Assembly: GCF_015278315.1 (NCBI RefSeq)
Contig: NZ_JADIJE010000001.1
Location: 186,001 to 250,000 of the forward strand
Length of the DNA stretch: 64,000 nt
Reading direction: 5' to 3'
Source of the DNA: Microbacterium ureisolvens
GTDB lineage: Bacteria > Actinomycetota > Actinomycetes > Actinomycetales > Microbacteriaceae
This document shows positions 29,021 through 36,197 of this stretch, in pieces (position 1 is the first letter of the stretch; each line of letters opens with the position of its first letter). A model generated the notes under the pieces. It was given only the letters and a program-made list of their open reading frames with translations, did not search any database and was not told where the DNA came from. The position numbers and the translations under genes were made by a program.

Positions 29021-29976
29021 CGGGAGACTCCCGTCTCGAGGATCGCGGCGACCTCGGCTTCGGTGGGCATCGCGGTCGAGCACTCCAGCCGCGAGGCGAC
29101 GATCGCTCCGGCGACGTTCGCGAACCGCAGCAGCCGTTCGAGGTCCCACCCGGCGAGGAGCCCGTGACACAGCGCTCCGCCGAACGCGTCCCCGGCGCCG
29201 AGGCCGTTGACGACGTCGACCCAGTGCGGGGGGACGACGACGGACTCGTCGCGGGTCTTGGCGAGGACGCCCTTGGGTCCCTGCTTCACGATCGCGAGCT
29301 CGACCCCGCGATCCAGCAGCGCGTCGGCGGCACGATCGGGGTCGGTCTCCCCCACCGCGACCTCGCACTCCTCGCGATTGCCGACGGCGACGGTCGCGTG
29401 CTCGAGTGCACGGGTGATCTGAACGGTCGCCTCGGCCGGGTCGGCCCAGAACATCGGCCGGTAGTCGAGGTCGAAGACGGTGTGCCCGGCGGCGCGCGCC
29501 TGCAGGGCAGCGTGGTGGGCCGCGCGGCTCGGCTCCTGGCTGAGGCCGGTGGCGGTGAACCACAGGATGCGGGTCGCGCGCACGGCGTCGAGGTCGAGGT
29601 CGCCCGGCCCGACGTTGAGGTCGGGCGCCTTGGGCTCGCGGTAGAAGTACAGCGGGAAGTCGTCGGGCGGGAAGATCTCGCAGAACGTGATCGGCGTCTT
29701 GTACGTGTCGTCCGTGCGGACGTAGCGAGCGTCGACGCCGAGCCGTCCGAGCTCGGCGCGGAGGTACCGGCCGAACGGGTCGTCGCCGACCGCGGAGATG
29801 AGGGCGGCGCGGCGGCCGTGACGGGCCGCGGCCACGCTGACGTTGGCGGCGCTGCCCCCGAGGAACTTGCCGAACGTCTGCACCTCTTCGAGCCCGACTC
29901 CCGACTGGAGGGGGTAGATGTCGACGCCGAGGCGCCCGAAGGCCAGGACGTCGAGGGGAGAACTGTTCTCGGTCAT
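29017..29976 (-). CDS. iolC: 5-dehydro-2-deoxygluconokinase
   Basis: A 319-residue PfkB-family kinase that phosphorylates 2-deoxy-5-keto-gluconate. PfkB signature 1 is visible as FGKFLGGSAANVSVAAARHG (about residues 30-50), and signature 2 as VNGLGAGDAFGGALCHGLL with the catalytic Asp (about residue 260). It is the first gene of the operon iolC, aldolase, iolA, iolB, iolD and divergent from the GntR gene; the 171-bp intergenic region carries two TTGTC-NN-GACA sites. Confidence 0.93.
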   Translation of the reverse strand: MTENSSPLDVLAFGRLGVDIYPLQSGVGLEEVQTFGKFLGGSAANVSVAAARHGRRAALISAVGDDPFGRYLRAELGRLGVDARYVRTDDTYKTPITFCEIFPPDDFPLYFYREPKAPDLNVGPGDLDLDAVRATRILWFTATGLSQEPSRAAHHAALQARAAGHTVFDLDYRPMFWADPAEATVQITRALEHATVAVGNREECEVAVGETDPDRAADALLDRGVELAIVKQGPKGVLAKTRDESVVVPPHWVDVVNGLGAGDAFGGALCHGLLAGWDLERLLRFANVAGAIVASRLECSTAMPTEAEVAAILETGVSR

Positions 29977-30027
29977 ACTCCGCTGTACAACTCTCTGCGC
30001 GGACTACACCGTGCATCGTCGGACTAT

Positions 30028-30039
30028 TTGTCCTGACAA
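30028..30039. promoter_or_regulatory. Candidate GntR operator, site 1 (TTGTCCTGACAA)
   Basis: A perfect inverted repeat TTGTC/GACAA with 2-bp spacer, 52 bp upstream of the iolC start. A sister site lies at 30111. Size and symmetry fit a GntR/HutC dimer site. Confidence 0.55.
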
Positions 30040-30110
30040 TAGCACAAGCTTGCGGACGTGCAACACCCCGACACGCCGCAGCCGGGTGACATAGTGGAGT
30101 CGTTGTACCA

Positions 30111-30122
30111 TTGTCGGGACAT
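30111..30122. promoter_or_regulatory. Candidate GntR operator, site 2 (TTGTCGGGACAT)
   Basis: Same TTGTC-NN-GACA half-sites as 30028, 26 bp upstream of the gntR start, so well placed for autorepression. The two sites are 83 bp apart, close to eight helical turns, compatible with looping. Confidence 0.55.
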
Positions 30123-30147
30123 TATGCTGTCTGGACTTGGAGTGATG

Positions 30148-30906
30148 ATGGCAGACGACGTGGTCAAGCTCGACGACTTGCTCGCCACCCTGGATCGCAC
30201 CGGCCCCGTGCCGCTGTATTTCCAGGTGTCGAGCGCGATCGAGCGCGCGATCCGCTCGGGCGAGATCCCCGCCGGCGCGCGGCTGGAGAACGAGATCGCG
30301 ATCGGCCAGCGGCTGGGGCTGTCGCGGCCGACGATCCGCCGCGCGATGGAGGAGCTGGTCGACAAGGGGCTGCTGGTCCGGCGCCGCGGAATCGGCACGC
30401 AGGTGGTGCAGGGCCAGGTGACCCGCCAGGTGGAGCTGACGAGCCTCTACGAGGATCTCAAGAGCTCGCAGCACGAGCCGGGCACCCAGGTGCTCGAGCA
30501 CGACACCCGTCCGGCCGACCCGGCCACCGCCCAGGCGCTGAGCGTTCCCGCCGGATCCGACATCGTCTACCTCCGCCGCCAGCGCTCCACCGACGGGGTG
30601 CCGGTCGCCGTCCTCACCAACTACCTGCCGCTGGACTTCGCCGACATCACGACCGAGCAGCTCCAGCAGAAGGGCCTCTACGAGATCATGCGCGCCCGCG
30701 GCGTGACGATCCGGGTCGCGAACCAGAAGATCGGCGCGCGCCGCGCGCACGGCGACGAGGCGGGCCTGCTCGACATCGACAAGGGCGGACCGGTCCTCAC
30801 GATGGAGCGCGTCGCCTTCGACGCCTCAGGTCGCGCGGTCGAGTTCGGTCACCACTGCTACCGCCCCGACATGTACAGCTTCGAGACGACGCTCGTCGCG
30901 AAGTGA
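30148..30906 (+). CDS. GntR-family (HutC-type) regulator of the inositol operon
   Basis: A 252-residue regulator. The N-terminal GntR winged helix is GPVPLYFQVSSAIERAIRSGEIPAGARLENEIAIGQRLGLSRPTIRRAMEELVDKGLL split around residues 16-68, followed by a UTRA effector domain (ELTSLYEDLKSS, YLRRQRSTDGVPVAVLTNYLP, GPVLTMERVAFDASGRAVEFG). ATG 30148 is chosen because GGAG at 30139-30142 is properly spaced; upstream in-frame starts overlap the operator. Divergent from iolC, hence probably an IolR-like repressor responding to inositol or an intermediate. Confidence 0.9.
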   Translation: MADDVVKLDDLLATLDRTGPVPLYFQVSSAIERAIRSGEIPAGARLENEIAIGQRLGLSRPTIRRAMEELVDKGLLVRRRGIGTQVVQGQVTRQVELTSLYEDLKSSQHEPGTQVLEHDTRPADPATAQALSVPAGSDIVYLRRQRSTDGVPVAVLTNYLPLDFADITTEQLQQKGLYEIMRARGVTIRVANQKIGARRAHGDEAGLLDIDKGGPVLTMERVAFDASGRAVEFGHHCYRPDMYSFETTLVAK

Positions 30907-30939
30907 GGCATACGGGCACGCACGGCGTCGCCAGACGAC

Positions 30940-30977
30940 GACAGGCGCGACCCGGGACAAGTCGGGTCGCGCCTGTC
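30940..30977. terminator. Bidirectional terminator hairpin
   Basis: A 15-bp perfect stem, GACAGGCGCGACCCG (30940-30954) with its reverse complement (30963-30977) and an 8-nt loop, between the convergent gntR and binding-protein genes. A second, outer 9-bp inverted repeat AGTGAGGCA/TGCCTCACT (30902-30910 and 30982-30990) contains both stop codons. Confidence 0.8.
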
Positions 30978-30985
30978 GGCCTGCC

Positions 30986-32299
30986 TCACTGGCTCAGGAC
31001 GACGTCCATCTCCGCGAAGAACTGGTCGACGGCCTCGTCGACCGTGATGGTGCCGAAGTTCAGCTCGATGCCGATCTGGCGGAACTTGTCCTCGATCGTG
31101 CCGTAGCCCGTCACGGGCACCGGCGGGGCGTCACCGAGGCGGTCCGCGATGGACTCCTCGTAGTCCGCGATCTGCTGGTTGATGCCGTCCAGCGTCGCCC
31201 CCGACATCGCGGTCTCGGATGCCGGGAACCCTCGGTTGGTGCCGAACACCTCGCCCGTCACCGGGTCGTTGACCAGGTAGTCGATGAGGATCGCGGCCGC
31301 CTCCGGGTGCTCCGTGTCCGCCGACGCCGACAGGAGCATGCCGGCCTTCTTGTACAGATCCTTCGCGCCCTCTTCCGTCACCGGCGGTGCCGTGATCTGG
31401 AGCTCGGTGTACGGCTCACCGAGGTTGGCGAGGTAGCTCACGCCGAAGCTGTCCCAGGTCATCTCACTGGTCTGCAAGGCCGTGTCGAAGCCGCTCATGG
31501 GCAGCACCTCCTCCAGGCGCTGCTGCGGGGTCGCGATGCCGTCGCGCAGCTCCTGACCCGACTCCCAGTAGGCGCGAAGCTCGTCCTCGGTGAAGTTCAC
31601 CTCGCCGTCCTCCGTGAACAGGTCCTCGCCCTTGGCCCGCTGCTGGATCTCGAAGCTCTGGATGCGCCCGGTGTAGTCGGCACCACCCCAGACGTCGAGT
31701 CCCTTGGCCTCGGCAGCCTCGGTGACGTCTGCCATCCAGTCGTTGTAGTCCTGCCAGTCGCCCTCTTCGAACGGCTCGACGCCGATCTCGTCGAGCAGCA
31801 CGCTGTTCTGGTACATGCTCCACGCGTTGGTGGAGATGGTGATGCCGGTCGTGACGCCGTCGAGCTGTCCGATCTGCAGCACGTTCTCGGGGAGCGGCTC
31901 GGTGTCGATGAGCGAACCGAGGTACGGGGTGAGGTCGAGGAAGAGCCCGTTCTCGGCGTACTGGCGCAGGTAGTTGATGTCGGTCTGCATCACGTCGGGA
32001 AGTCCGCCGCCCGCCGCCTCGGTCTGCCGCTTCTCCCAGTACTCGGGGAACCCGAGGAACGAGGTGTTGACCGTGATGTTCGGGTGCTCTTCGTGGAAGG
32101 CCTCGAGGACCTCGTTGTAGAGCTCGGCCCGCACGTCGTTGCCCCAGAAGGCGAAGTCGAGCGTCACCTTCTCGTCGGGGTCGTAAGTGGGGGTCGTCTC
32201 GGCGGCGGGCGACCCTCCGGCGCAGCCGGTGAGTGCGAGGCCGATCGCGGCTGCGCCGGCGACGGCGCCCGCCACGGCCCTCTTCCTGTGCGTGAACAT
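30986..32299 (-). CDS. Sugar ABC transporter binding lipoprotein without adjacent permeases
   Basis: A 437-residue family-1 solute-binding protein. The lipobox is LALTGC, with the mature protein starting CAGGSPA. Motifs parallel those of the protein at 16776: VTLDFAFWGNDVRAELYNEVLEAF, GLPDVMQTDINYLRQY, GTNRGFPASE, GYGTIEDKFRQIG. ATG 32299 has AAAGGA nine bases upstream. No permease or ATPase gene follows; the downstream neighbour is the convergent gntR. It must either donate substrate to permeases encoded elsewhere or act as a sensor partner. It is divergent from a LacI regulator with a palindromic operator between them. Confidence 0.92.
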   Translation of the reverse strand: MFTHRKRAVAGAVAGAAAIGLALTGCAGGSPAAETTPTYDPDEKVTLDFAFWGNDVRAELYNEVLEAFHEEHPNITVNTSFLGFPEYWEKRQTEAAGGGLPDVMQTDINYLRQYAENGLFLDLTPYLGSLIDTEPLPENVLQIGQLDGVTTGITISTNAWSMYQNSVLLDEIGVEPFEEGDWQDYNDWMADVTEAAEAKGLDVWGGADYTGRIQSFEIQQRAKGEDLFTEDGEVNFTEDELRAYWESGQELRDGIATPQQRLEEVLPMSGFDTALQTSEMTWDSFGVSYLANLGEPYTELQITAPPVTEEGAKDLYKKAGMLLSASADTEHPEAAAILIDYLVNDPVTGEVFGTNRGFPASETAMSGATLDGINQQIADYEESIADRLGDAPPVPVTGYGTIEDKFRQIGIELNFGTITVDEAVDQFFAEMDVVLSQ

Positions 32300-32338
32300 C
32301 GTCGTCCTTTCGGAATGCAGTGGAGGTGCGGGAAACGA

Positions 32339-32397
32339 GTGAACCTTCATTTAGTGATCGATCACTTCGTTGAGAAGCGAGAATAGTGAAGGTTCAC
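32339..32397. promoter_or_regulatory. Divergent regulatory region with nested palindromes (LacI operator candidate)
   Basis: A perfect 14-bp palindrome AGTGATCGATCACT (32353-32366) lies within an 11-bp inverted repeat GTGAACCTTCA (32339-32349) / TGAAGGTTCAC (32387-32397). It sits between the binding-protein gene (start 32299) and lacI (start 32431). The inner palindrome has the size and central CG expected of a LacI-family operator. Confidence 0.7.
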
Positions 32398-32430
32398 AAA
32401 CTGTGTCAACATGGACGGCGAGGAGGCGCC

Positions 32431-33438
32431 GTGTCGGACACCGCATCGCACCGCCGGCCGACGATCATGGAGGTCGCGCGGCTGGCCGAGGTCTCGCACC
32501 AGACCGTGTCGCGCTATTTCCGCGCCCCCGACGGACTCAAGCCCGCCACGAAGGCCCGGGTGCAGGCCGCGGTCGAGCAGCTGAACTATCGCCCGAACCT
32601 GGTGGCACGCTCCATGCGCACCCGTCGCACCGGCCGGATCGCGGTCGTCGTGCCGACGCTGGCCTACAGCCCCGCCCGCATGCTCACCGGGGCGAGCGCC
32701 GCCGCCCACGCGGCCGGGTATGCGGTCGAGGTGCTGGCCCTGGAGGGCGGCGCGGCGGAGCGCACCGAGCGGGTCGCCGAATTGGCCGACTCGGGACAGG
32801 TCGACGGCATCGTCTCGTTCGCGCCCGTGCTCGCCTCGCCCGACCTTCAGGCATCCAGCGGCACCCTCATCTTCGCGTCCGCGGACTTCGACGACGAGAT
32901 GCGCGGCATCGGCGAGCTCGCGGATGCCTCGGCCCTCGTCGAAGTCATCCAGGGGCTCGCCGCCCTCGGTCACCGACGGTTCCTGCACATCACCGGCGAT
33001 CTGCAGTTCGCCTCCGCCCGCGCGCGGCGAGACACCTTCGTGCGCACGCTCGACGAGCTCGGGCTGGATTCCACCGGTGTGGTGGAAGGCGACTGGTCAG
33101 CCGAGGCCGGCATGGCGGCGGTTCGCGCCTTCCCCGACGCCGACCGGCCCACCGCCGTCGTGGCCGCGAACGATCTGGTCGCCGGCGGCGTCATCCGCGA
33201 GGCCCTCGACCGCGAACTGCGGGTGCCGCTGGACCTCAGCGTCAGCGGGTGGGACGATCAGCCGCTCGGCCGGCTGCTGAGCCCGGCGCTCACGACCGTC
33301 GAGATCGACCTCGAGGGCCTCGGGTCGCGGGCGATGACCCGCCTCATCTCCGCACTGCGCGACGAGCCCGCGCCCCTCGAGAGCGAGCCCCTCCATCGCG
33401 TGATCTGGCGGGAGTCGACCGGACCGGCTCCGCACTGA
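32431..33438 (+). CDS. LacI-family transcriptional regulator
   Basis: A 335-residue repressor. The HTH is TIMEVARLAEVSHQTVSRYFR with hinge QLNYRPNLVARSMRTRRTGRIAVVV. The periplasmic-binding-like sensor follows to the end (DGIVSFAPVLA, GHRRFLHITGDLQFASARARRDTF, PTAVVAANDLVAGGVIREALDREL, VSGWDDQPLG). GTG 32431 is preceded by GAGGAGG. Full length for the family. It is divergent from the binding-protein gene at 32299, its probable target. Confidence 0.92.
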   Translation: MSDTASHRRPTIMEVARLAEVSHQTVSRYFRAPDGLKPATKARVQAAVEQLNYRPNLVARSMRTRRTGRIAVVVPTLAYSPARMLTGASAAAHAAGYAVEVLALEGGAAERTERVAELADSGQVDGIVSFAPVLASPDLQASSGTLIFASADFDDEMRGIGELADASALVEVIQGLAALGHRRFLHITGDLQFASARARRDTFVRTLDELGLDSTGVVEGDWSAEAGMAAVRAFPDADRPTAVVAANDLVAGGVIREALDRELRVPLDLSVSGWDDQPLGRLLSPALTTVEIDLEGLGSRAMTRLISALRDEPAPLESEPLHRVIWRESTGPAPH

Positions 33439-33466
33439 CGCCGCGTCGCGGCATCCGCTCCGCTCC

Positions 33467-34327
33467 TCATCCCGCCGATCGCGCCGCGAGCTCGGCTCGG
33501 GCGGCCTCGATCGCCACGTCCGTGGCCGCGTACACGTGCTCGGGACCGGGGAAGACGCCGCCGCGCACCTCGCGTGCGTAGGCCTCCACTCCCGCCACCA
33601 TGTCGGGCCCGACGGACGCGTACCGCTTCACGAACGCCGCCGTCTTGCCCTCGGTGATGCCGAGCAGGTCGTGGAGCACGAGCACCTGCCCGTCGGCGGG
33701 CCCGGCGCCGATCCCGATGACCGGGATCTCGAGCGCCGGCAGCACGACGGCGGCGACCTCGGCGGGGACGGCCTCGATCACGAGCACGCTCGCGCCGGCC
33801 TCCTGCACCGCGAGCGCCTCGCGCACGATCCGGGAGGCCGACTCGGCCGTGCGCCCCTGGGCGCGCAGCCCGCCGAGCGCCACCGCGGTCTGCGGTGTCA
33901 GGCCGACGTGGGCGACGACGGGGATGCCAGCCTCTGCGATCGCGCGGATGCGGCTGAGACGCGCGTCACCGCCGCCCTCGAGCTTGACGGCGTCGGCACC
34001 GGCCTCCTTCACGAAGCGCACCGCGGTGGCGATGGCCTGCTCGTCCGACACCTCGGTCGAGCCGAACGGCAGATCGCACACGACGAACGCCGAGCGCACC
34101 CCGCGACGCACCGCCCGCGCGAGCACCAGCATCTCCTCGACCGTGACGGCGACCGTGGAGTCGTTCCCCAGCACGACCTGAGCGCCGGAGTCGCCCACGA
34201 GCACCATGTCGACCTCGGCGTGCTCGGCGGTGCGGGCCGTCGGATAGTCGTAGGCCGTGACCATCACGATGGGCTCGCGATGCGCCTTCATCTCGGTCAG
34301 TCGCTGCAGTGTCACCTGTGCGCGCAT
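33467..34327 (-). CDS. panB: 3-methyl-2-oxobutanoate hydroxymethyltransferase (ketopantoate synthase)
   Basis: A 286-residue TIM-barrel enzyme catalysing the first committed step of pantothenate synthesis. Signature residues are visible in MVTAYDYPTARTAE, MVLVGDSGAQVVLGNDSTVAVTVEEML (Mg-binding Asp), FVVCDLPFGS, AVKLEGG, PVVAHVGLTPQTA and VIGIGAGPADGQVLVLHDLLG. The start overlaps the panC stop by one base. Last gene of the DUF2520, panC, panB operon. Confidence 0.96.
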   Translation of the reverse strand: MRAQVTLQRLTEMKAHREPIVMVTAYDYPTARTAEHAEVDMVLVGDSGAQVVLGNDSTVAVTVEEMLVLARAVRRGVRSAFVVCDLPFGSTEVSDEQAIATAVRFVKEAGADAVKLEGGGDARLSRIRAIAEAGIPVVAHVGLTPQTAVALGGLRAQGRTAESASRIVREALAVQEAGASVLVIEAVPAEVAAVVLPALEIPVIGIGAGPADGQVLVLHDLLGITEGKTAAFVKRYASVGPDMVAGVEAYAREVRGGVFPGPEHVYAATDVAIEAARAELAARSAG

Positions 34328-35172
34328 CAGGCACCTCCTATGACGGTGTTGTCGATGAGCCGCGTCGCCCCGACGCGGGCGGCGATCGCGACCAGCACCG
34401 CGCCCTCGACCACCGGTACGGGCGCGAAGGTGGCGGGGTCGACGAGCGCGACGTATTCGGGACGGATGCCGGATGCCTCGAGCGTCGCCATCGCTCGCGC
34501 CCGCAGGGCCTCGGGGTCGGTGATGCCGGTGGCCGCGGCATCCGTCGCCTCCTGGAGAGCGCGCGGAATGGCCAGCGCCCGCGTGCGCTCTTCGGGAGAC
34601 AGGCGCGTGTTGCGGCTCGAGCGGGCGAGGCCGTCGTCGTCGCGCGAGGTCGGGCAGACCATGAGGGTCACGGGGATGCCGAGATCGGCGACCACGCGCC
34701 GGATGACGGCTACCTGCTGCGCGTCCTTCGCGCCGAAGTAGGCGTGGTCGGGCAGTGCGGCCAGCAGCAGCTTGGTCACGACGGTGGCGACGCCGTCGAA
34801 GTGCGCGCGACCGCGCTCGGCGCCCTCCAGGGTCTCGGCGATCGCGCCCGTCACACTGACGGTCGTCGCGAAGCCCTGCGGATAGACCTCGGCGGCGTCG
34901 GGGGCGAAGACCACGTCGACCCCCTCGGCCTCGGCGAGCGCGAGGTCCGCCTCTTCGGAGCGAGGGTACGCGGCGAGATCGGACTGCTCGTTGAACTGCG
35001 TCGGATTGACGAAGATCGACATGACCACGGTCGCGTTGTCGCGCCGGGCGGCCCGCAGCAGCGTGGCGTGCCCCTCGTGCAGGGCACCCATCGTGGGGAC
35101 CAGGCCGACGGGCGCGGTTCGGCGGTCGCGCAGGGCCTCGCGCAGGTCGGCGACCTTGCGGACCACGATCAC
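34327..35172 (-). CDS. panC: Pantothenate synthetase (pantoate-beta-alanine ligase)
   Basis: A 281-residue ATP-dependent ligase. The nucleotidyltransferase motif VPTMGALHEGHATLLRAAR (about residues 24-42) contains the HxGH element, here HEGH. FVNPTQFNEQSDLAAYPR, YFGAKDAQQVAVIRRVV and SSRNTRLSPEERTRAL are all typical. It is coupled at its start to the DUF2520 gene (ATGA overlap) and at its end to panB. Confidence 0.96.
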   Translation of the reverse strand: MIVVRKVADLREALRDRRTAPVGLVPTMGALHEGHATLLRAARRDNATVVMSIFVNPTQFNEQSDLAAYPRSEEADLALAEAEGVDVVFAPDAAEVYPQGFATTVSVTGAIAETLEGAERGRAHFDGVATVVTKLLLAALPDHAYFGAKDAQQVAVIRRVVADLGIPVTLMVCPTSRDDDGLARSSRNTRLSPEERTRALAIPRALQEATDAAATGITDPEALRARAMATLEASGIRPEYVALVDPATFAPVPVVEGAVLVAIAARVGATRLIDNTVIGGA

Positions 35173-35912
35173 GACGCCACCCCCGCAGGAGGCCGGCCCG
35201 CCAGCTCCCGGGTGGCCGAGACGAGCGCCTCGAACAGCGCGGCGCGCTCGGGCAGACGCTCGTGCACCGCGGCGCGCTGGCGCTCGACGACCGCATCGTC
35301 GCCGCGGGCGATGGGCCCCGTGAGCGCGGCAGCGCCGTGCGCCTGCCAGTTCGCGACGGTCGCGCGCACGAGCGGCCCGAGCGCCTCGCGGGGGACGCCC
35401 GCCGTCGCGGCGAGGTCCTCGGCGAAGGACTCCAGGGTCACCAGGAAGTTCGATGCGATAGACGCTGCCGCGTGATACGCGGCGCGATCGGCGTCGTGCA
35501 CCTCGAACGGCTCCATGCCGAGCACGCCGGCGAGCGCGAGGGCCGTCTCGAGCGCCCTGGCGGTCGATCCTGCGACGGCCGCCGGCACGCCGTCGAAAGA
35601 GGTCGACGCGAGGACGGTCGTGAGGGGATGGATGCCGAGAGCCTCATGCGGTGCGAGCGGCTCGAGGGTCGTCGCCCCCGAGAAGTGGCCGACGAGGGGT
35701 CCGGGTGCGATGGCGGCGGCGGCAGCGGCGATCTCGGCGTCCGGCACCGCCAGCAGCACGACCTGCGAGTCCGCGACGGTGGCACCGCGGCCGAGCGGAC
35801 CCTGAACCTCCACCCCGGCGGCGTGCAGCGCGGACGCGACGGCCCGGCCGACACGGCCGTCGCCGACGATCGCCACGCGGGCAAGCGTGTGCGCGGAGTG
35901 CGAGTCCGGCAT
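35169..35912 (-). CDS. Rossmann/DUF2520 protein, candidate ketopantoate reductase
   Basis: A 247-residue NAD(P)-binding protein. The N-terminal Rossmann segment is RVAIVGDGRVGRAVASALHAAG, followed by VVLLAVPDAEIAAAA. The C-terminal DUF2520 all-helical domain has GIHPLTTVL, AYHAAASIASNFLVTLESFAEDLA and LVRATVANW. It is the first gene of an operon with panC and panB, both ends ATGA-coupled. Fold and context make it a candidate for the missing ketopantoate-reductase step; this is an inference. It is divergent from helR. Confidence 0.85.
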   Translation of the reverse strand: MPDSHSAHTLARVAIVGDGRVGRAVASALHAAGVEVQGPLGRGATVADSQVVLLAVPDAEIAAAAAAIAPGPLVGHFSGATTLEPLAPHEALGIHPLTTVLASTSFDGVPAAVAGSTARALETALALAGVLGMEPFEVHDADRAAYHAAASIASNFLVTLESFAEDLAATAGVPREALGPLVRATVANWQAHGAAALTGPIARGDDAVVERQRAAVHERLPERAALFEALVSATRELAGRPPAGVAS

Positions 35913-36075
35913 CGTCGTCGTCTCCCGTCGCGGCGCGTGGATCCGGTCCAGGACGGCTGGACCAGGTTCAAAAGTACCCGACGTGCCGATGCGCACCGGA
36001 ACGGAGGGGACCGGGGCGGGCGGTCTGCGCACGCAGAGGCGCGACTCCTCCTGCCATGTCCAGGATATCGGGCGG

Positions 36076-36101
36076 AGGGGGCCTTGCGGCAAGGGCCCCC
36101 T
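36076..36101. promoter_or_regulatory. RAE-like inverted repeat upstream of helR
   Basis: AGGGGGCCTTGCGGCAAGGGCCCCCT split as arms around the perfect palindrome CTTGC-G-GCAAG (36083-36093); flanking G5-6/C5-6 runs pair with one bulge. It matches, as I remember it, the rifamycin-associated element found before rifamycin-resistance genes including helR in actinobacteria. A CATACT box (36109-36114) follows, possibly a -10 element. It lies 97 bp before the helR start and is not followed by a T-run, so a terminator is unlikely. Confidence 0.75.
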
Positions 36102-36197
36102 GCGGGCGCATACTTGTCGGTCGCGACGCGTTCCCGCCATCTTCCCCCGCCATGTTCCGCCGAAAGCCGCGCCGCGATGCCGCCAGGAGGCGATGCC

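Noticed and set aside
36076..36101. Hairpin as a Rho-independent terminator
   Set aside because: It lies between two divergent starts, has a conserved-looking palindromic core and no T-run.
35262..36197. N-terminal extension of helR across the intergenic region
   Set aside because: It would run antisense through the DUF2520 gene and over the RAE-like site. GTG 36198 with AGGAGG gives the normal N-terminus.
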